The translations under genes and the position numbers were made by a program. The notes below the pieces were generated by a model. That model ran no database searches and had not been told where the DNA came from. It saw only the letters and a program-made list of their open reading frames with translations. Below are positions 1 to 11,480 of a stretch of DNA of 64,000 bases, piece by piece. The stretch is from Fasciola hepatica (Eukaryota > Platyhelminthes > Trematoda > Plagiorchiida > Fasciolidae). The stretch's first letter is position 1. Each line of letters starts with the position of its first letter. The stretch is taken from the NCBI GenBank assembly GCA_948099385.1, contig CANUEZ040000167.1, positions 888,001 to 952,000 of the forward strand, read 5' to 3'.

Positions 1-1922
1 AGGGGAAGACCGCTCCAACCTAAGTTTCGAGCAGAAGGGGAATCCAAATAACAGGCAGGGGACTGCTCGACAGCTAATCGCGTATGTAAATGCAACAGGT
101 GTAGAAGACAACTGGTCGGAACTTCGGGCTCGCACACTAGATGCGGATGTGACAGGAGTCACCGAGACCTGGAATCAACCTCCGGAGGACATCACACACC
201 GAGTACCTCCCGACGTAGTTGTAATCCGCACAGGAGGGGCTCATGGACAGCGTGGTGGAGGGGTACTGCTCATCAAGTGAGAACACTACCGCCATCACGA
301 GGAAGCCAAGCTGCATCGGCGTCATACAAACGCCATTTCGGTGGCCATAATGGTTTACCACGCAGAACTGCGATTTTTCTGTAGGTGTTGCAACCCTTTG
401 TCTCTAACAGAATAAGGTGATCGGCTGGTGCAATACTTACTGCTTGTTACGGTTATGAGTAGAAAGTCCCCATAAGTGGGGACCGTAACGCGCCGAAGCT
501 AGATTGAGTAAACGAAGTGGTTCCGAGGGGGTTGCTCAGTTATAGGCTACTAGGCCGCATAAATGGTAAGGGCTTGACCCAGCATGCTGCTGAGGAGGCC
601 AGATGGAGGCTAAGGCAAAGTCCATCTACCCCGGACCTAGTAACCACAGAATACCAACAGGACACTCGAGATCCTCGGGTTGAGGTTCCGCTAGGGAACG
701 GTGACCACGGAGTTCTCCGCCTAGCCCTGATTCCGAGGGGACTAGAATCTTCATACAAAAAAGGAAGCTACCAAGTGGGAGACCGGATATTGTTGAAAAA
801 GCCGGGGGCGTATATCGAACTGGAGATTGAACAGAGTGATAACTTTGTGGAGCGGCTTTGTGGGCATAATAGGGACAACCCGCTGTCACTGACTGACAAG
901 GCAGAACCTCTTAGGGAGGTTCATCGGAGCTGTCGGTCATGGTGGACTAGTCGAGTCCGAAATGCCATTCAGGGGAAGAAATTAGCTTGGGCTAGGTGCA
1001 GAAACAGCCGTGTTCACAGAGGCTGCCTGTAATACTAGGCAAAAAGAGCTAAGTCGGGTAAGATTCAAGGCGAATACAGACGGAAGCACGAGGAGGGCCT
1101 AGCCGAAAGCGCCAGGTCAAACTACAAAAGGTGGCGCAAATACGTGAAGTCTCAGGCAAATCTGAGAGTAACCCCAGGAAACGCAAGAGATCCCCGGGGT
1201 CGAGCAGCGACCAACAGTCTGGAGAAATCAAAAGCTTCCGAAACCAATTCTAGTAGGTGTATACACAGGACAGCGGGACCTCAGGCACTCCGCGAACCAC
1301 CACCATGGCTGCGCCCCAAGTTCCAGAGGAAGCCGTCAAAGCAGGTGAGATGCTCAAGGTTCTGCGAGGCTTGTTAGGGACTGAGGCAGTAGGTCCCGAA
1401 AATATCAATGCGTAAATCGTCTGGCCTCTGGCAGAGTCTCTGGCCCAGCCGCTGACTTTACCGCTCAAACCATCCCTCAATGAAGGTTGATAACCCAAGG
1501 AATGGTTCAGGACGACGGCCGTTCCAATTCACAGGGCCGGGGAGACAGAAACCTGTGTCCTCTGCAGGCCCATTAGCTTAACGGCGGTATTTCTGAAAGC
1601 GATGGAGAGATTCTTATGAGACAGGATTTCGAACCACGGGACTGCCCACAGGTTAGTCGCCACAATTCAGCACCGTTCGATTCTCCAGAGATCCTGCTTG
1701 TAAAACCTCATCTGTTTCATGAAGGAGGTCACCCGAAAATTAGACCAACAGGCTAGGGTAAGTGACTGCTACGTAGACTTCCGAAGGGCATCGGACTCAG
1801 TTAACCGCCGTTATGTGCCGAAGAAGTTGATTGCTTCCAGTCTGCCTCCGAAAATCACTGTGAGGACACATAGGTCTACCACGGGTAAGACTTTCCAAGT
1901 CAAGATGTGGGATAGCATCTCC

Positions 1923-2275
1923 TGTAAAGAACAAATACCGAAAACCCTTCCAAAAGTTCTACATACTTTTTGAGGTTTGCTGTATTAAACATTACTCTAG
2001 AAAGCTCCTCCAAACACAACACGTTTGCACATTTGCTTATTTGTGTGTCATTTGAACCTGGCTTCAAACCGTTTCTGACTGGCTTACTTGAGCCACGAGG
2101 CTTTGAACCCTTGGTTTTTACTGTGAAGCCTACTTGGCCCAACACTTGAAGCCTGTATAGTTTTACCTTATGTGGATTTCAATTAAGTACCATAGAAACA
2201 ACGAATCAATATTGTTCTGGTTTTGAGATTCGTTTAAATTGGCCACGCGTTGCCCCATTTGCGAGAATTGAATTT
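1923..2275 (+). repeat. SINE-like element, copy A, inserted in LINE-B
   Basis: A 353-bp segment interrupts the RT reading of the LINE between the SISCKE text and the SQEGCL text. It is flanked by the direct repeat CATCTCC (1,916-1,922 and 2,276-2,282), with weaker matching beyond it. The segment matches copies at 3,026-3,363 and 37,346-37,702. Shared landmarks are CCTTCCAAA..GTTCTA near its start, TTTCTGACTGGC and GGCTTTGAACCCTTGG in the middle, and GGCCACGCGTTGC then GCGAGAATTGA at its end. It has no useful ORF. I see no clear pol III A/B boxes and no terminal inverted repeats, so SINE versus short non-autonomous DNA transposon is open. Confidence 0.75.
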
Positions 2276-3025
2276 CATCTCCCAGGAAGGGTGTCTGCTG
2301 AGCGGTGCGACTCACTGCTCCGTCCTTGAACCTATGCCATTCACCCTGTTCGCAAACATCCTGGTCATAGGCCTGGAAAATCCATGCTTTGCGTGCTCAG
2401 ATGACTCGAATTTAGTCCGCTCCGTGGCGACAGACTTCATGAAGTGGGACCTGAATGCAGTGTATCATTGGCCGGTGTTCTGAAACTTAAATCCTAGCGC
2501 CACCAGGTGCACCTACTTATTAGCTATCAGGCTTCCCGAACAGATTAAACACCTTGCAAAAGCCAGGAGCGCACTAAGACCGCGGAAGTGGCAGAAGCAA
2601 AGGACCCTCGGGTAGTCGAAACGAACAAATTTCAGACCGGAGTGCAGTGCTGTTCAGCCGTTCAAAATCCTCCAGGGACGTCTGCCGGCCTAGGAGAACC
2701 CTTTTCTTCGTAAACTGGATTTTATTGCCACATTACAAGGCGTTTGTTCAGCCGCACTTAAGGCAAATTGTCCAGGAGTGGTTGTCTTTCTCGGAAAAGT
2801 AAGCCAAGGTGCTCGAAAAAGTTCGAAGACGTATACCAAGGTGGTTCTCTAGCTTGAGAGGCCTCACCTAAAAGCGGAGACTCGGGGGAATGAACTTGTC
2901 CTCACTGAAGCACAGAGGAGGTAGAGCCGACCCAATGGAAGCTTATAAGACCACTGAGGGGTCTGTTGGTCTCCGAAAGTAGACTGCACTGTAACGTACA
3001 TGCGTGGAAGTCCTCCCTAGCGGTT

Positions 3026-3363
3026 GTCATATACTTGTATAGTTCAGACTATGCTTCTTTTTTTATTGACCCTGGAACAAGTACAACGTGTTTCAATCAC
3101 TACACTTCAACATTTGTTTGTGTTTTGCTCACGTGAAGTGGCATAATTTTGATTCGAACTTAGACTGCCGTGATGGTGGTTCCCGACATTGGCATTTGTT
3201 GGACTTTGGTCCCCGTTGTTAGACATTTTGGCAGTACAGTTGAGGTTTGTACATATTTGCATGCGTATAACTTGGTAATCCAGTACCGCAGAAACTACGA
3301 ATCAATCTTGTTCTGGTTTTGGGATTCTTTTTGAATTGGCCACGCGTTGCTCACAGTCGGAAT
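3026..3363 (+). repeat. SINE-like element, copy B, inserted in LINE-B
   Basis: This second copy lies in the C-terminal coding region of the same LINE. Its 3' third clearly matches copy A (AGTACC.CAGAAAC.ACGAATCAAT, then TTGTTCTGGTTTTG and GGCCACGCGTTGC); the 5' part is more diverged. Possible target duplications are AGCGGTT (3,019-3,025) and AGCCGTT (3,364-3,370), with one mismatch, giving a 338-bp core. The LINE reading resumes after it. The 5' boundary is less certain than for the other two copies. Confidence 0.6.
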
Positions 3364-3600
3364 AGCCGTTAAATGCACCGCTGCTGACTACCATCAATCT
3401 AACTGCCACCGGGGGCTAGGCAATAAATTTGACAGAGAAGAGTTTTGAGTCGCCTGACAGGGGAATTCCTCGCCAATAGAGCAGCTCACATTTGGAACCG
3501 GCTCTCGATGTAGGTGGTGTCTAATGAGATGCTCGTGGAGTTTAGACTTCGGCTGAACCGCGGCTGGAGCAGTTTACCTGCCGAACTCAGCAGATAGGAA

Positions 3601-5029
3601 GCCACTTTACCCATCGTTCTCTTTCACTTTTGTTATTAGTACCTTGGTTACCCTTGTGAGTCCCCGCTCGTTTTTGTCTTCAGCATTTGTTCTTCTCTCT
3701 TTTCATTGTTTCCATTTTGCGCCTTCAGTCGTCTTCATTAACTCTCCCTTCTCCAATTGCCCACCACATATCTACCAGTACCATCTCACATCTTTCATTT
3801 CCTCTAGCTTTCCAACTTCATAACTTCTGTCCCTGAGGTAGATGGATGGCTAACTGGAACTCACCAAGAAAGAGTGATTCAGTAGGGCTGCTCACAGCGG
3901 AGCTTAGTGGTGGAAGGTCCTCTCTTCCGTTTATCTTTGCTGAACCACTAAAGAATACTGTTCTTCCGTTTTTTCGCCCACAGAAAAATCCAGGGAACAC
4001 GGTGAAAGAACCTGGAGTAACTCGGCCAGCCGCAGTCTACTTCCGATAACCCGATTTGATCTGACGTGGCGTGGTTACTAATTATACTGCGCCAAAGCTA
4101 GGCTGTAATCTATTATTGAAAAATAGATACGCAGGTATTTTCACAAAACTCGAAACCCGAAGCTCCTAACGATTCATTCTAATCGATGGCGTTTAAGAAA
4201 CCTCACAGAATTCTCAGCCTTGTCGCGTCTAGTTGGTGATTTACTGCACAGCTTATTCTGGAGCCCCATCTGCAAAGTATATGTTATGCGTATGTGTATG
4301 CAATCAAGGAGAATGCAAGTTAGGGGCATTATTCGGTACAGTTCTTTACTCGGGTGGGGTTCCGTTGAACTTCAAAATTCAGCGGAAAATCTGTGATTTT
4401 TGGTGGACTCATATTTATACGCTCACTGTTTTTGCACGCGTAAAAATCCCCCTTGAATAACTGGCATGTAAAAAATCTAAAGTTGCTGCCTAGTTGCTCA
4501 CTTCATCGGTATCCCTACGAAAACCAGTCGGGGGAGCATGACGTCGAGACTGACGACTAAGCCTTCTTAACAATTTAATGTGCAGTTTGCCATTCCCAGG
4601 AGCAGTAGGTGAGAGCGAGCATCTCCTAGTGTACACCCAAAAGACAACCCCTTGCTCGGTAGCTCAAGCTAATTTATCAGACGAGGCTAGAAAAACTGCC
4701 AGTACAACAGAAATGAAACTATCACAAGTTGATAAACAAGCGCAACCGATTGAAGATCTGCTACCAAATCTGGTATCCTCGTACATATCACCAGGCTGGT
4801 AGCACAGCTAGGCTCTTGAAGTCTAAAGGCAGCTGCACGAGCAGCGCGCGCCTTCAAACTGGGGCAGGCACTAAGCTTGCACTAATATCGCTGCTGAAGA
4901 AAGATTGGCAGAATTACTAAGATTTTGGTCGTGCGTTCATAATTAGCCACTTGAAGTCGCCCAATATATGGACCATTTTACTTTGGTACGCCACGGTCAG
5001 TGGTGACATTGAGTGGTAATAAATAACTT
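3601..5029. other. No recognisable gene
   Basis: The first 230 bases are pyrimidine-rich and may be the 3' tail of the LINE upstream. Open frames here stay below 80 codons and resemble nothing I know. I see no repeat of the other families, no RNA gene and no clear mobile-element ends. The stretch stops at the outer end of the palindrome arm. Confidence 0.5.
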
Positions 5030-6430
5030 GTAAACTGGAAGGGATAGCATATCTGCCAGCGGCTCAATGATGGCAGGGTAGATATCATCCGGCCTGGCAC
5101 ACTTATGGACATCTAACCCCTCCGGATGTTTGCATACGACTCCCTCCCAAGAACTTAAATTTGTTATGACCGTTGGGAGGGTCGCCCCCTGTAAACCTTT
5201 CTGAACGTCATTATCTATGCTGCGCAAACCACGAAAATACTCACCCACGGCATCTGCTGTGCTTTGGCTGTCTGCTGCCACTCCATGCTCACTGGTCCTC
5301 AGTATTCCCACTGCATCCCTCAAAGAACCCCTGGAATGCGCGTAGCTACAGCACTTCTTTGGTTGCTTTTTGAAACTCTGGGTCAACTTTATTTCATATA
5401 CGCGCCTAGCAGATCGAAGGAGGTCTGCCATCTCATTTCTGTGCTTGGTATGTCGAATCCAAACTTGGTGACTCCCAGAAGCCTTAAAGAGAGCCCTACT
5501 ACGGTTGCCACGCTCCACTGACTTGCTCGCTGCAGCCCTCCAACACACCGGCTTGTCTTCACCCCTCCCGCGCTTCAAGGGAGCATGCTCGTTTTGTAGC
5601 GTAAGCAGAGATTCTTTATTCATCTGCCAGCTCTCTTCCAGACCAGCATCGACCCTATGTCCCATGTTAGATCTACTGCTCGATTGCAAAGCCTGGGAGT
5701 GTCCATATTTGCGGCTCCTCTAATCATCCTCGAGGACACTTTGGGCTGACGCGTGAAAATAGTGAGTTTGGCGCTCATATGGTCGCCCTCACACAACGGC
5801 ATGTTAATACCGAGCTCCGCTTCATTGTTCTCATAGTTCCTTATCACCAGATTTAACAAGGACCATGTATTGCCAGACCTATATATGGTATCTTCCTTCA
5901 TGTGTTGGAGTAGAGCATTCGAATGCAACTGCTGTAGGTATCCCTGCTCTAGAGTTCCCGGGGTACGTGCCTCAACTACCTAATCTATGTGCGTCGGAAT
6001 GAAGCCCCCAACTATGAGGGTCTTGTAAGCTTTCTCAACCAGCATGGCAAGTACATGCAGAAATTGAATATCCCCACCTCGGTTTGTACCCGAGTCCTAT
6101 ACACGCAGACCACACTTGCCCTCCTTTCGGGAGTGTGAGGGTGCCTGTACGTGATTGTATATTTCCGGCTTAAAATCATGGTCTGTGATTCCAGATGTTT
6201 TGGGACTGCCCAAATAGGGAGGGCCATTCTCCCCTTAACAGCCATGCTCCCAGTCCTGCCCATAGACAGGAAACCCGCTTCGTTTTCACACCGGTACGTG
6301 GTCATCTTCAGAGAACCATGTTTCCGCAACGGCAACTGTGAGCACTTTCTGCTCCTCTGCGGCTCCGAAGTTTTCCACCAACTTATTTCTAATACCACAC
6401 GCATTGATGTATAGCACCACTGCATTTGAT
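5030..6430 (-). pseudogene. LINE-B copy cut at the palindrome edge (left arm)
   Basis: On the minus strand, from 6,430 down, the endonuclease start reads YINACGIRNKL, then AVAETWFSEDD. Further text leads through the linker to an RT N-terminal part, RPDDIYPAIIEPLADML. Reading stops being LINE-like at 5,030, exactly where the match to the right arm ends. The full partner continues to the RT C-terminus at 24,835-27,545, so this one lost its 3' half at the duplication breakpoint. A 230-codon open stretch (4,997-5,689) is a lucky run within it, not a host gene. Stops and frame changes show it is dead. Confidence 0.85.
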
Positions 6431-8739
6431 TCGACGCCTACGGGTTTTTATCGGCCAGTCTCGGCTAGGTCTCGGGCGCTACGCCTAAGACGGTGGCATG
6501 TTTTTCGCCGCGATGTCGTTCGCTGAGATGCGTGAAGTCCGCTAGTCATTTAGAACTGGCGAACACCCCCGGTCCACCTCTGCGGGGCTGTCTTGACGCC
6601 CATGTTGGCGAAGGTGGTATAGTTCTCCACTGAACAGTAATGCCAATTTTCATCTTCTTGTACGTTCTCGTTTATCACAAACCACAACAGCTTATATGGC
6701 TTACTTATGGCAGTCGGTGAAGTACTCCGACCGCTAGATGAGGCATTCTGCTATGCCCCCGGGGACATTTTTCTCGCATTTCCGAGGTTTTAGCCACTAT
6801 TCCAACCACGGTCTAACCACCCGAAGTTACCCTACGATCGTCAGGTGTAACCCGATATCCGCCCTCACTGACGTGGGCCGTGAATGCCGCCTCGGTCAGC
6901 CACTCATCACTGCGATGCTTCTCTACAAACTCAACCAGTTTTGGTCGTGCGATATTCTTCTCTGTTTTTGCAAGCTGTGATTTCCATGTCCCCACTGTGT
7001 GAACTCTTTTGGGAGACGCAAGATCTGGTACACTTACAAGTAGCGTTACGTCATAAACCAGTCTTCTATCTGTATGCTTTTTCTCTTTCGATTCCGTATA
7101 AACGGTTTCCCCTGACTTGTCGCCAGTGGCCTACGGCTTGGTGTCCGTCCCAGCAACAGGATACGCCTCTGCAGATCCATCAGCCAGATTTCCAAACCAC
7201 GACTTCCGGATTTATCTGCTTTCACGATTTTTTCCGTCCTCTCTTTCTTTTATTCCTCTTTTCACCTTGTTTCATTTTATTAGGTTTCCCCGTCACCCAC
7301 TTACTTATAGTAATCTGCCGCACAAGAGTGGACGCATCTGGTATAAGTCAGTCGCCTACCTGACCTATTACAACCTCCACGACCGTTCTCCAAGGCCTTA
7401 CGGCTTCTACATACGACCTCGCCCACGCATCGCGCGGCGGCGACCTGTGCTCAGCGCCTCTGCAGTCTTCGGGAAGAAGTTCGATCTCATCCCGTTTGCA
7501 TAACCTTAAATGGATTAGCCTTTCAGCCTATCTCAGAGACCACAAACACATTCTACTTGTCTGTTCTCAAAGTATGGTAGTAACAAATCCCCGTAACTTC
7601 CAGAACAGCATCCATGGGACAAACTACCGCGTACATCGCACGCAATACACTCGTCCACCCGATTCTTGCTTCCGGCAGCCATACAGATCTACACCCCACG
7701 CGTCATGACATGCTTACAATCACAGCAAGCCGTTGACAAAGAGAAACGGCAGTCTTTACAAAAACCCTCACGATTAATAGATACTCCAATATAAGTGTGG
7801 CACGTATTACACGAGAACCTCCAACAGTTTAAGGGGGGAGGTTAAACAGAAAGAACCCCCGAATAAAAGCGAACCTCAGGGTTACCCTGCCAAGTACGGT
7901 TGTGCGGGAGAGCCCCTGTGATTCATAAGCACAACTCAGAAAATCGGATCAAGGACGAGCACGGGTTACCTCTTTCAGGACTCATCCATCAGGCCAGCGA
8001 ACTGTTTACTTCTACCACTCCCATTAGTTCCCAACCAAAGTGATCAGTACTACACAGGAATAGTCATTTCGGGCGCTTCTGACCGCATTCAATGTTCCGC
8101 GTATTTTCGTCAATTTGTCCAGCCGCTTCCACCCGTATCTTCTACTGTTGTGCTCGTTTCTTCAACTACCCAGCAAACTACTAGTTACCACACGACCCCA
8201 GCCTTTCCCATTTACCATTATCACATTTCTGCTTGTAAAATTCCCTCCACATCTATTCCACTCCGTTCCCTTCAAAATTAATTTCCTTATCGGCAGCGAG
8301 TCTTCCGCAGGTTGGAGCAGCAGTCTTGATTTCCCATTTGTTGTTAAATCTAATGAAGCTCTCAGGTGCGGCTCCCTTTCATCAATACTAATTCAGTTTA
8401 GATACGTCTTTCACGTGCCAACCACACACACGACTGTGTGTTTGCCCTGGAAAGAAACCATGTCTAGTTTTACGGAAACAGCTGTAATTTTTCACATCTC
8501 AGTCACCTCAACCTCCGAAAGTACCTCCGTCGCTACGACCTGGAAATTTGAATTGTGCAAAAGAAAATGTCCTCCACATTTTGGTGGATACTTCCCAGTT
8601 AGATATCCTATCACCTTCACCACTTCTGACACAAACCCACTGACACCACTAATCGACTTCTTTCTCCCCAACGGAAATTACACGATGCTCATATTTATAA
8701 TGGAACCTCTACTAGTGTTTGCAAAAGTGAACTCTAACC
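6431..8739. other. Arm region without a firm gene call
   Basis: This is upstream DNA of the two diverging LINE remnants in the arm. On minus, 6,995-6,813 encodes text like an endonuclease N-terminal part (KLVEFVEKHRS, WLTEAAFTAHVS, GGYRVTPDDRR), possibly a third LINE; confidence in that is low. On plus, open frames at 7,117-7,503 and 8,115-8,756 are rich in Pro, Ser and Phe and could be the decayed 5' or ORF1 region of the LINE-A remnant that follows. No known domain is visible in them. Confidence 0.35.
7558..8354. other. 797-bp segment present only in the left arm
   Basis: The right arm joins the base matching 7,557 directly to the base matching 8,355 (at 23,727/23,728). The junction has at most one base of microhomology (T). 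The segment has no target-site duplication, no terminal repeats and no poly-A tail, so it does not look like an inserted transposon. A simple deletion in the right arm is the better reading. It contains the first half of an open frame (8,115-8,756) whose second half is kept in both arms. Confidence 0.85.
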
Positions 8740-11480
8740 TAGGCTCCTGTCTTTGACAATAACCAATGCGCGATCGATATCGAACAAGATGCACCCAGCG
8801 CGTTCCGTGGCCCTCACGGGTGATTACGGTTTCATCCTTCTAACTGAAGCATGGTTGCCTGATACTGCTCGCGCTGAAGACACTGCAGTGGAAGGTCACA
8901 TAACCTCCAAGAAAAATAGATCGGACCAGCTTGGTGGAGGTTGTCTTATTTTGCGATAGAAGGTTTCGTTGCACCTCCCTCTGATCATCCCATCCTGGCT
9001 GACCAGGGGATTCAGTATAGCTTAGAGTCTAAACTGAGCACCATGAGATTTTACTGATTGTTCGTACCGTCCGCCTGGCCAAAACAATAGTGGTTTCCTA
9101 ACGACTATATGTGCTCCAAATCTCCTTTCGGACCTTCTTAGTATACCCACGCTCACAGAAGGTGACTTTAGTGCATTGGGTGCTTTTGTTGGTCAACATT
9201 TTCTTTGCCACAAATCTCACTGAACTTTGTGACCACCGACCACCTTGGAAGATATGGTAAACAATTTTCTCCACCGACAAGACTAAGCAAACATTCTAGA
9301 CTTATTCTTTACCATGAGAGTCACCCTGTCGTTCAATTTAGTCCAGGAGGAATTTCTCGGAAATGACCGCTCCATGGTTTCTTGCAGGTTCTCTATCCCC
9401 AAATATTTACCCAAAATCTACCTGTTACTCGCTTGTTCATTCATGCTAACTGGGACCAATTCCCTTCGCTTATAAGCATCCAAATTTGAGATGAATTTTC
9501 CCATCCTGCAAATCACAAACTGTAGTAGACAAGCCTTATTCTATCTGAAATCTCTGTCCGAACTGATGAAGCCTAAAAACGATTCTACCAAATGCGCAAA
9601 ATCAAATAAAATACCTCAAGTGAAAATCAACTCCTGAAAACACCGCCTACCTCCGCAAAACAAACGGTTTCATTTTACACGCAAAGTGCCCACCTATTCC
9701 GAGATATCATTTCTCATTCGTAGAATGTAAAGAAAAGAAAAAAAAGATGCATTGCGCAATCCATAGAGAGTAGATTTGAATTAGATTATTCGCATAAAAA
9801 TATTTGTTCTACTTCAGCCATTTCTTATCTTTTCTGCAACAGCAGCTATAAAACAAAGCACAAGATATAACGGAGACCTTCAACGCGCTATTCTCACCCA
9901 CGTTGACAAATTATCCTTCTTTTTTCCTTTTACTACTTTGAATCCCTCGGAAGAGTTGTACACGGTCTTATTTCACCCAAATGATGTGTAACTTCTGTTG
10001 TCATTACTAGGCTGTCCTACCATCAGGAGCCGAACACGTTATCTAAGGCCATTTTCAGGTTGGGCGGACCCGACACTCCGGTTTTGCAGTCCAAAATATT
10101 CCACTTATCTAGGCATCAAGTCTTACAGCCAAGCCAAGTCAAGACCTCAGTTACTGTTCCAGTCTATGGTAGGGATGAAAAAAGACCCGGCTAGCTACGG
10201 ACCCGTCTGTCACACCCCAATTGCCTCGAGGCATAGGGAAAGACTGGTTTAATCTGAGCTTACAAAATTCTTTCTCGGACAACCTTTAAAATACGGCAGA
10301 GTATGTGTCTTAGACACCACTCACCTTCTACTTGCACGACCGATTTTTTCCTTATCTCACAACGATAGCTGCCAACAACGAAAAAAGGGTGAGTAAATGT
10401 TTCTCGATACGGCTAAAGCTTTTGATCAGATTGCCCCTTCTTGACTTTTAACCAAAGCAAAACCTATGGCCCTGTTGACCCCTTACATCCGGGAGTGTCC
10501 TCTCGTTTGTCTGATGAAAGGCGTAAATGACACCTTGTCATCACTGGAATCTGTATTCAGCGGAGTCACGACATACTCAGCATAATAAGTCACGGAGTTC
10601 GTTTCCCTTTTGTTGATGACGTAAAACTCTGGTGTAGTTTCGACCTCCATTCTTGAACACAACCACTGGTAACACAGTGCATGATTCCAATTCACTAAGC
10701 ACCTGGAAACTACTCGGTTAGTGAGGTTTTCTGTTGAAAAAGTAGAATTCTTGCTTATAAATGTTTTGCGCCACCATGACTGCTGAGCGCAGATGGTCGG
10801 ATGATTTCATACAGTTCAGCTATACGAGATTTAAGCTCTCAATGCTCTTGCTCATTGAACTTCGTGGAACACAAAACTGTTCAATTTTTGACGGCCCAAA
10901 GACTGTTCAGACTACCTCATAGAATATTTCCGTTACGAGGAAACCAATTCAACGTCCATAGGATTCATGTTGAATCACTTTTGGAGTAGGAATAAATAAT
11001 GTTCCATCATGCGAGAGAGTGATCAAATATCCAATGAGGACCTATGACGATCTTTTACAAAGCAATTAAAGTGTGATTCTACAACAAAGAGCTACAAGCA
11101 AAGCCGCAACCTTTACCAGTTGAATCCACTGTGGCTAAACAGACCAAGGGTTATTCTGCATTTCTTCCACTACCTCACTGAAAGTCAAACCTGTGACCCA
11201 TCACCGACGCTCAGAATACTAAAACACTTTCGGTACTCACTGGGACAGAGACGTTTCTCGGTAGCCACCCCAAATAATGAAACAAGCCTACTGTCAGGTT
11301 TCTTCGTAGTAAAGTACTCACCACTATGGAACAAAATGCCGCTAAATGCTAGTTCACTCGACGGCCCGCTGAATTATGAGAAGAAGGTGGACGAAGTCTC
11401 TTCAGCGCTAAATGTAATACATACTACCGGCACATGCGTCACGGTAGATAGAGTTTACGAAATGGCTCAAAGATTTCCAT
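8740..11480 (+). pseudogene. LINE-A remnant in the left arm
   Basis: The text follows the intact LINE-A ORF2 at 16,496-19,663 but with many stops. Endonuclease start: TNARSISNKM then FILLTEAWLPD (8,757-8,860), GGGCLILR near 8,940, YRPPGQ near 9,068, EGDFSALG near 9,160, ILDLFFT near 9,290. RT motif A reads FLDTAKAFDQI near 10,400. Later IRDLSSQCSCSLNF (10,820) and a C-terminal block with VVKYSPLWNKMPL (11,310) match IRDLGLQYSYTFNF and LLKYATLWNKLPA of the intact copy. It cannot make a working replicase. The mirror copy lies at 20,602-23,342. Confidence 0.85.

Larger units (their letters stand above)
60..3600 (+). pseudogene. LINE-B: decayed CR1-like non-LTR retrotransposon
   Basis: Pieces of an APE-type endonuclease plus reverse transcriptase follow in order across all three + frames, with many stops. 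Endonuclease text starts near 63 (an INARS-like box, then GVTETW near 155 and RGGGVLL near 255). The SDH box survives as GNGDHGV near 700. The linker includes WWTSRVRNAIQ near 940. RT starts near 1,380 (GTEAVGPENIN). Motif A reads YVDFRRASDSVN near 1,775, where the family has AFD. RT then resumes after an inserted repeat with CSVLEPMPF and CSDDSNLV (normally FADD) near 2,300-2,410. C-terminal CR1 text (SSLRGLT near 2,850, AHIWNRLS near 3,490) ends near 3,590. The parent would encode a replicase for target-primed reverse transcription; this copy is dead. Assignment to the jockey/CR1 group is from motif order, not a phylogeny. Confidence 0.85.

Noticed and set aside
517..1032. 171-codon plus frame as a gene
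   Set aside because: It contains LINE endonuclease end and linker text (DHGVLRL, WWTSRVRNAIQ) that continues in other frames.
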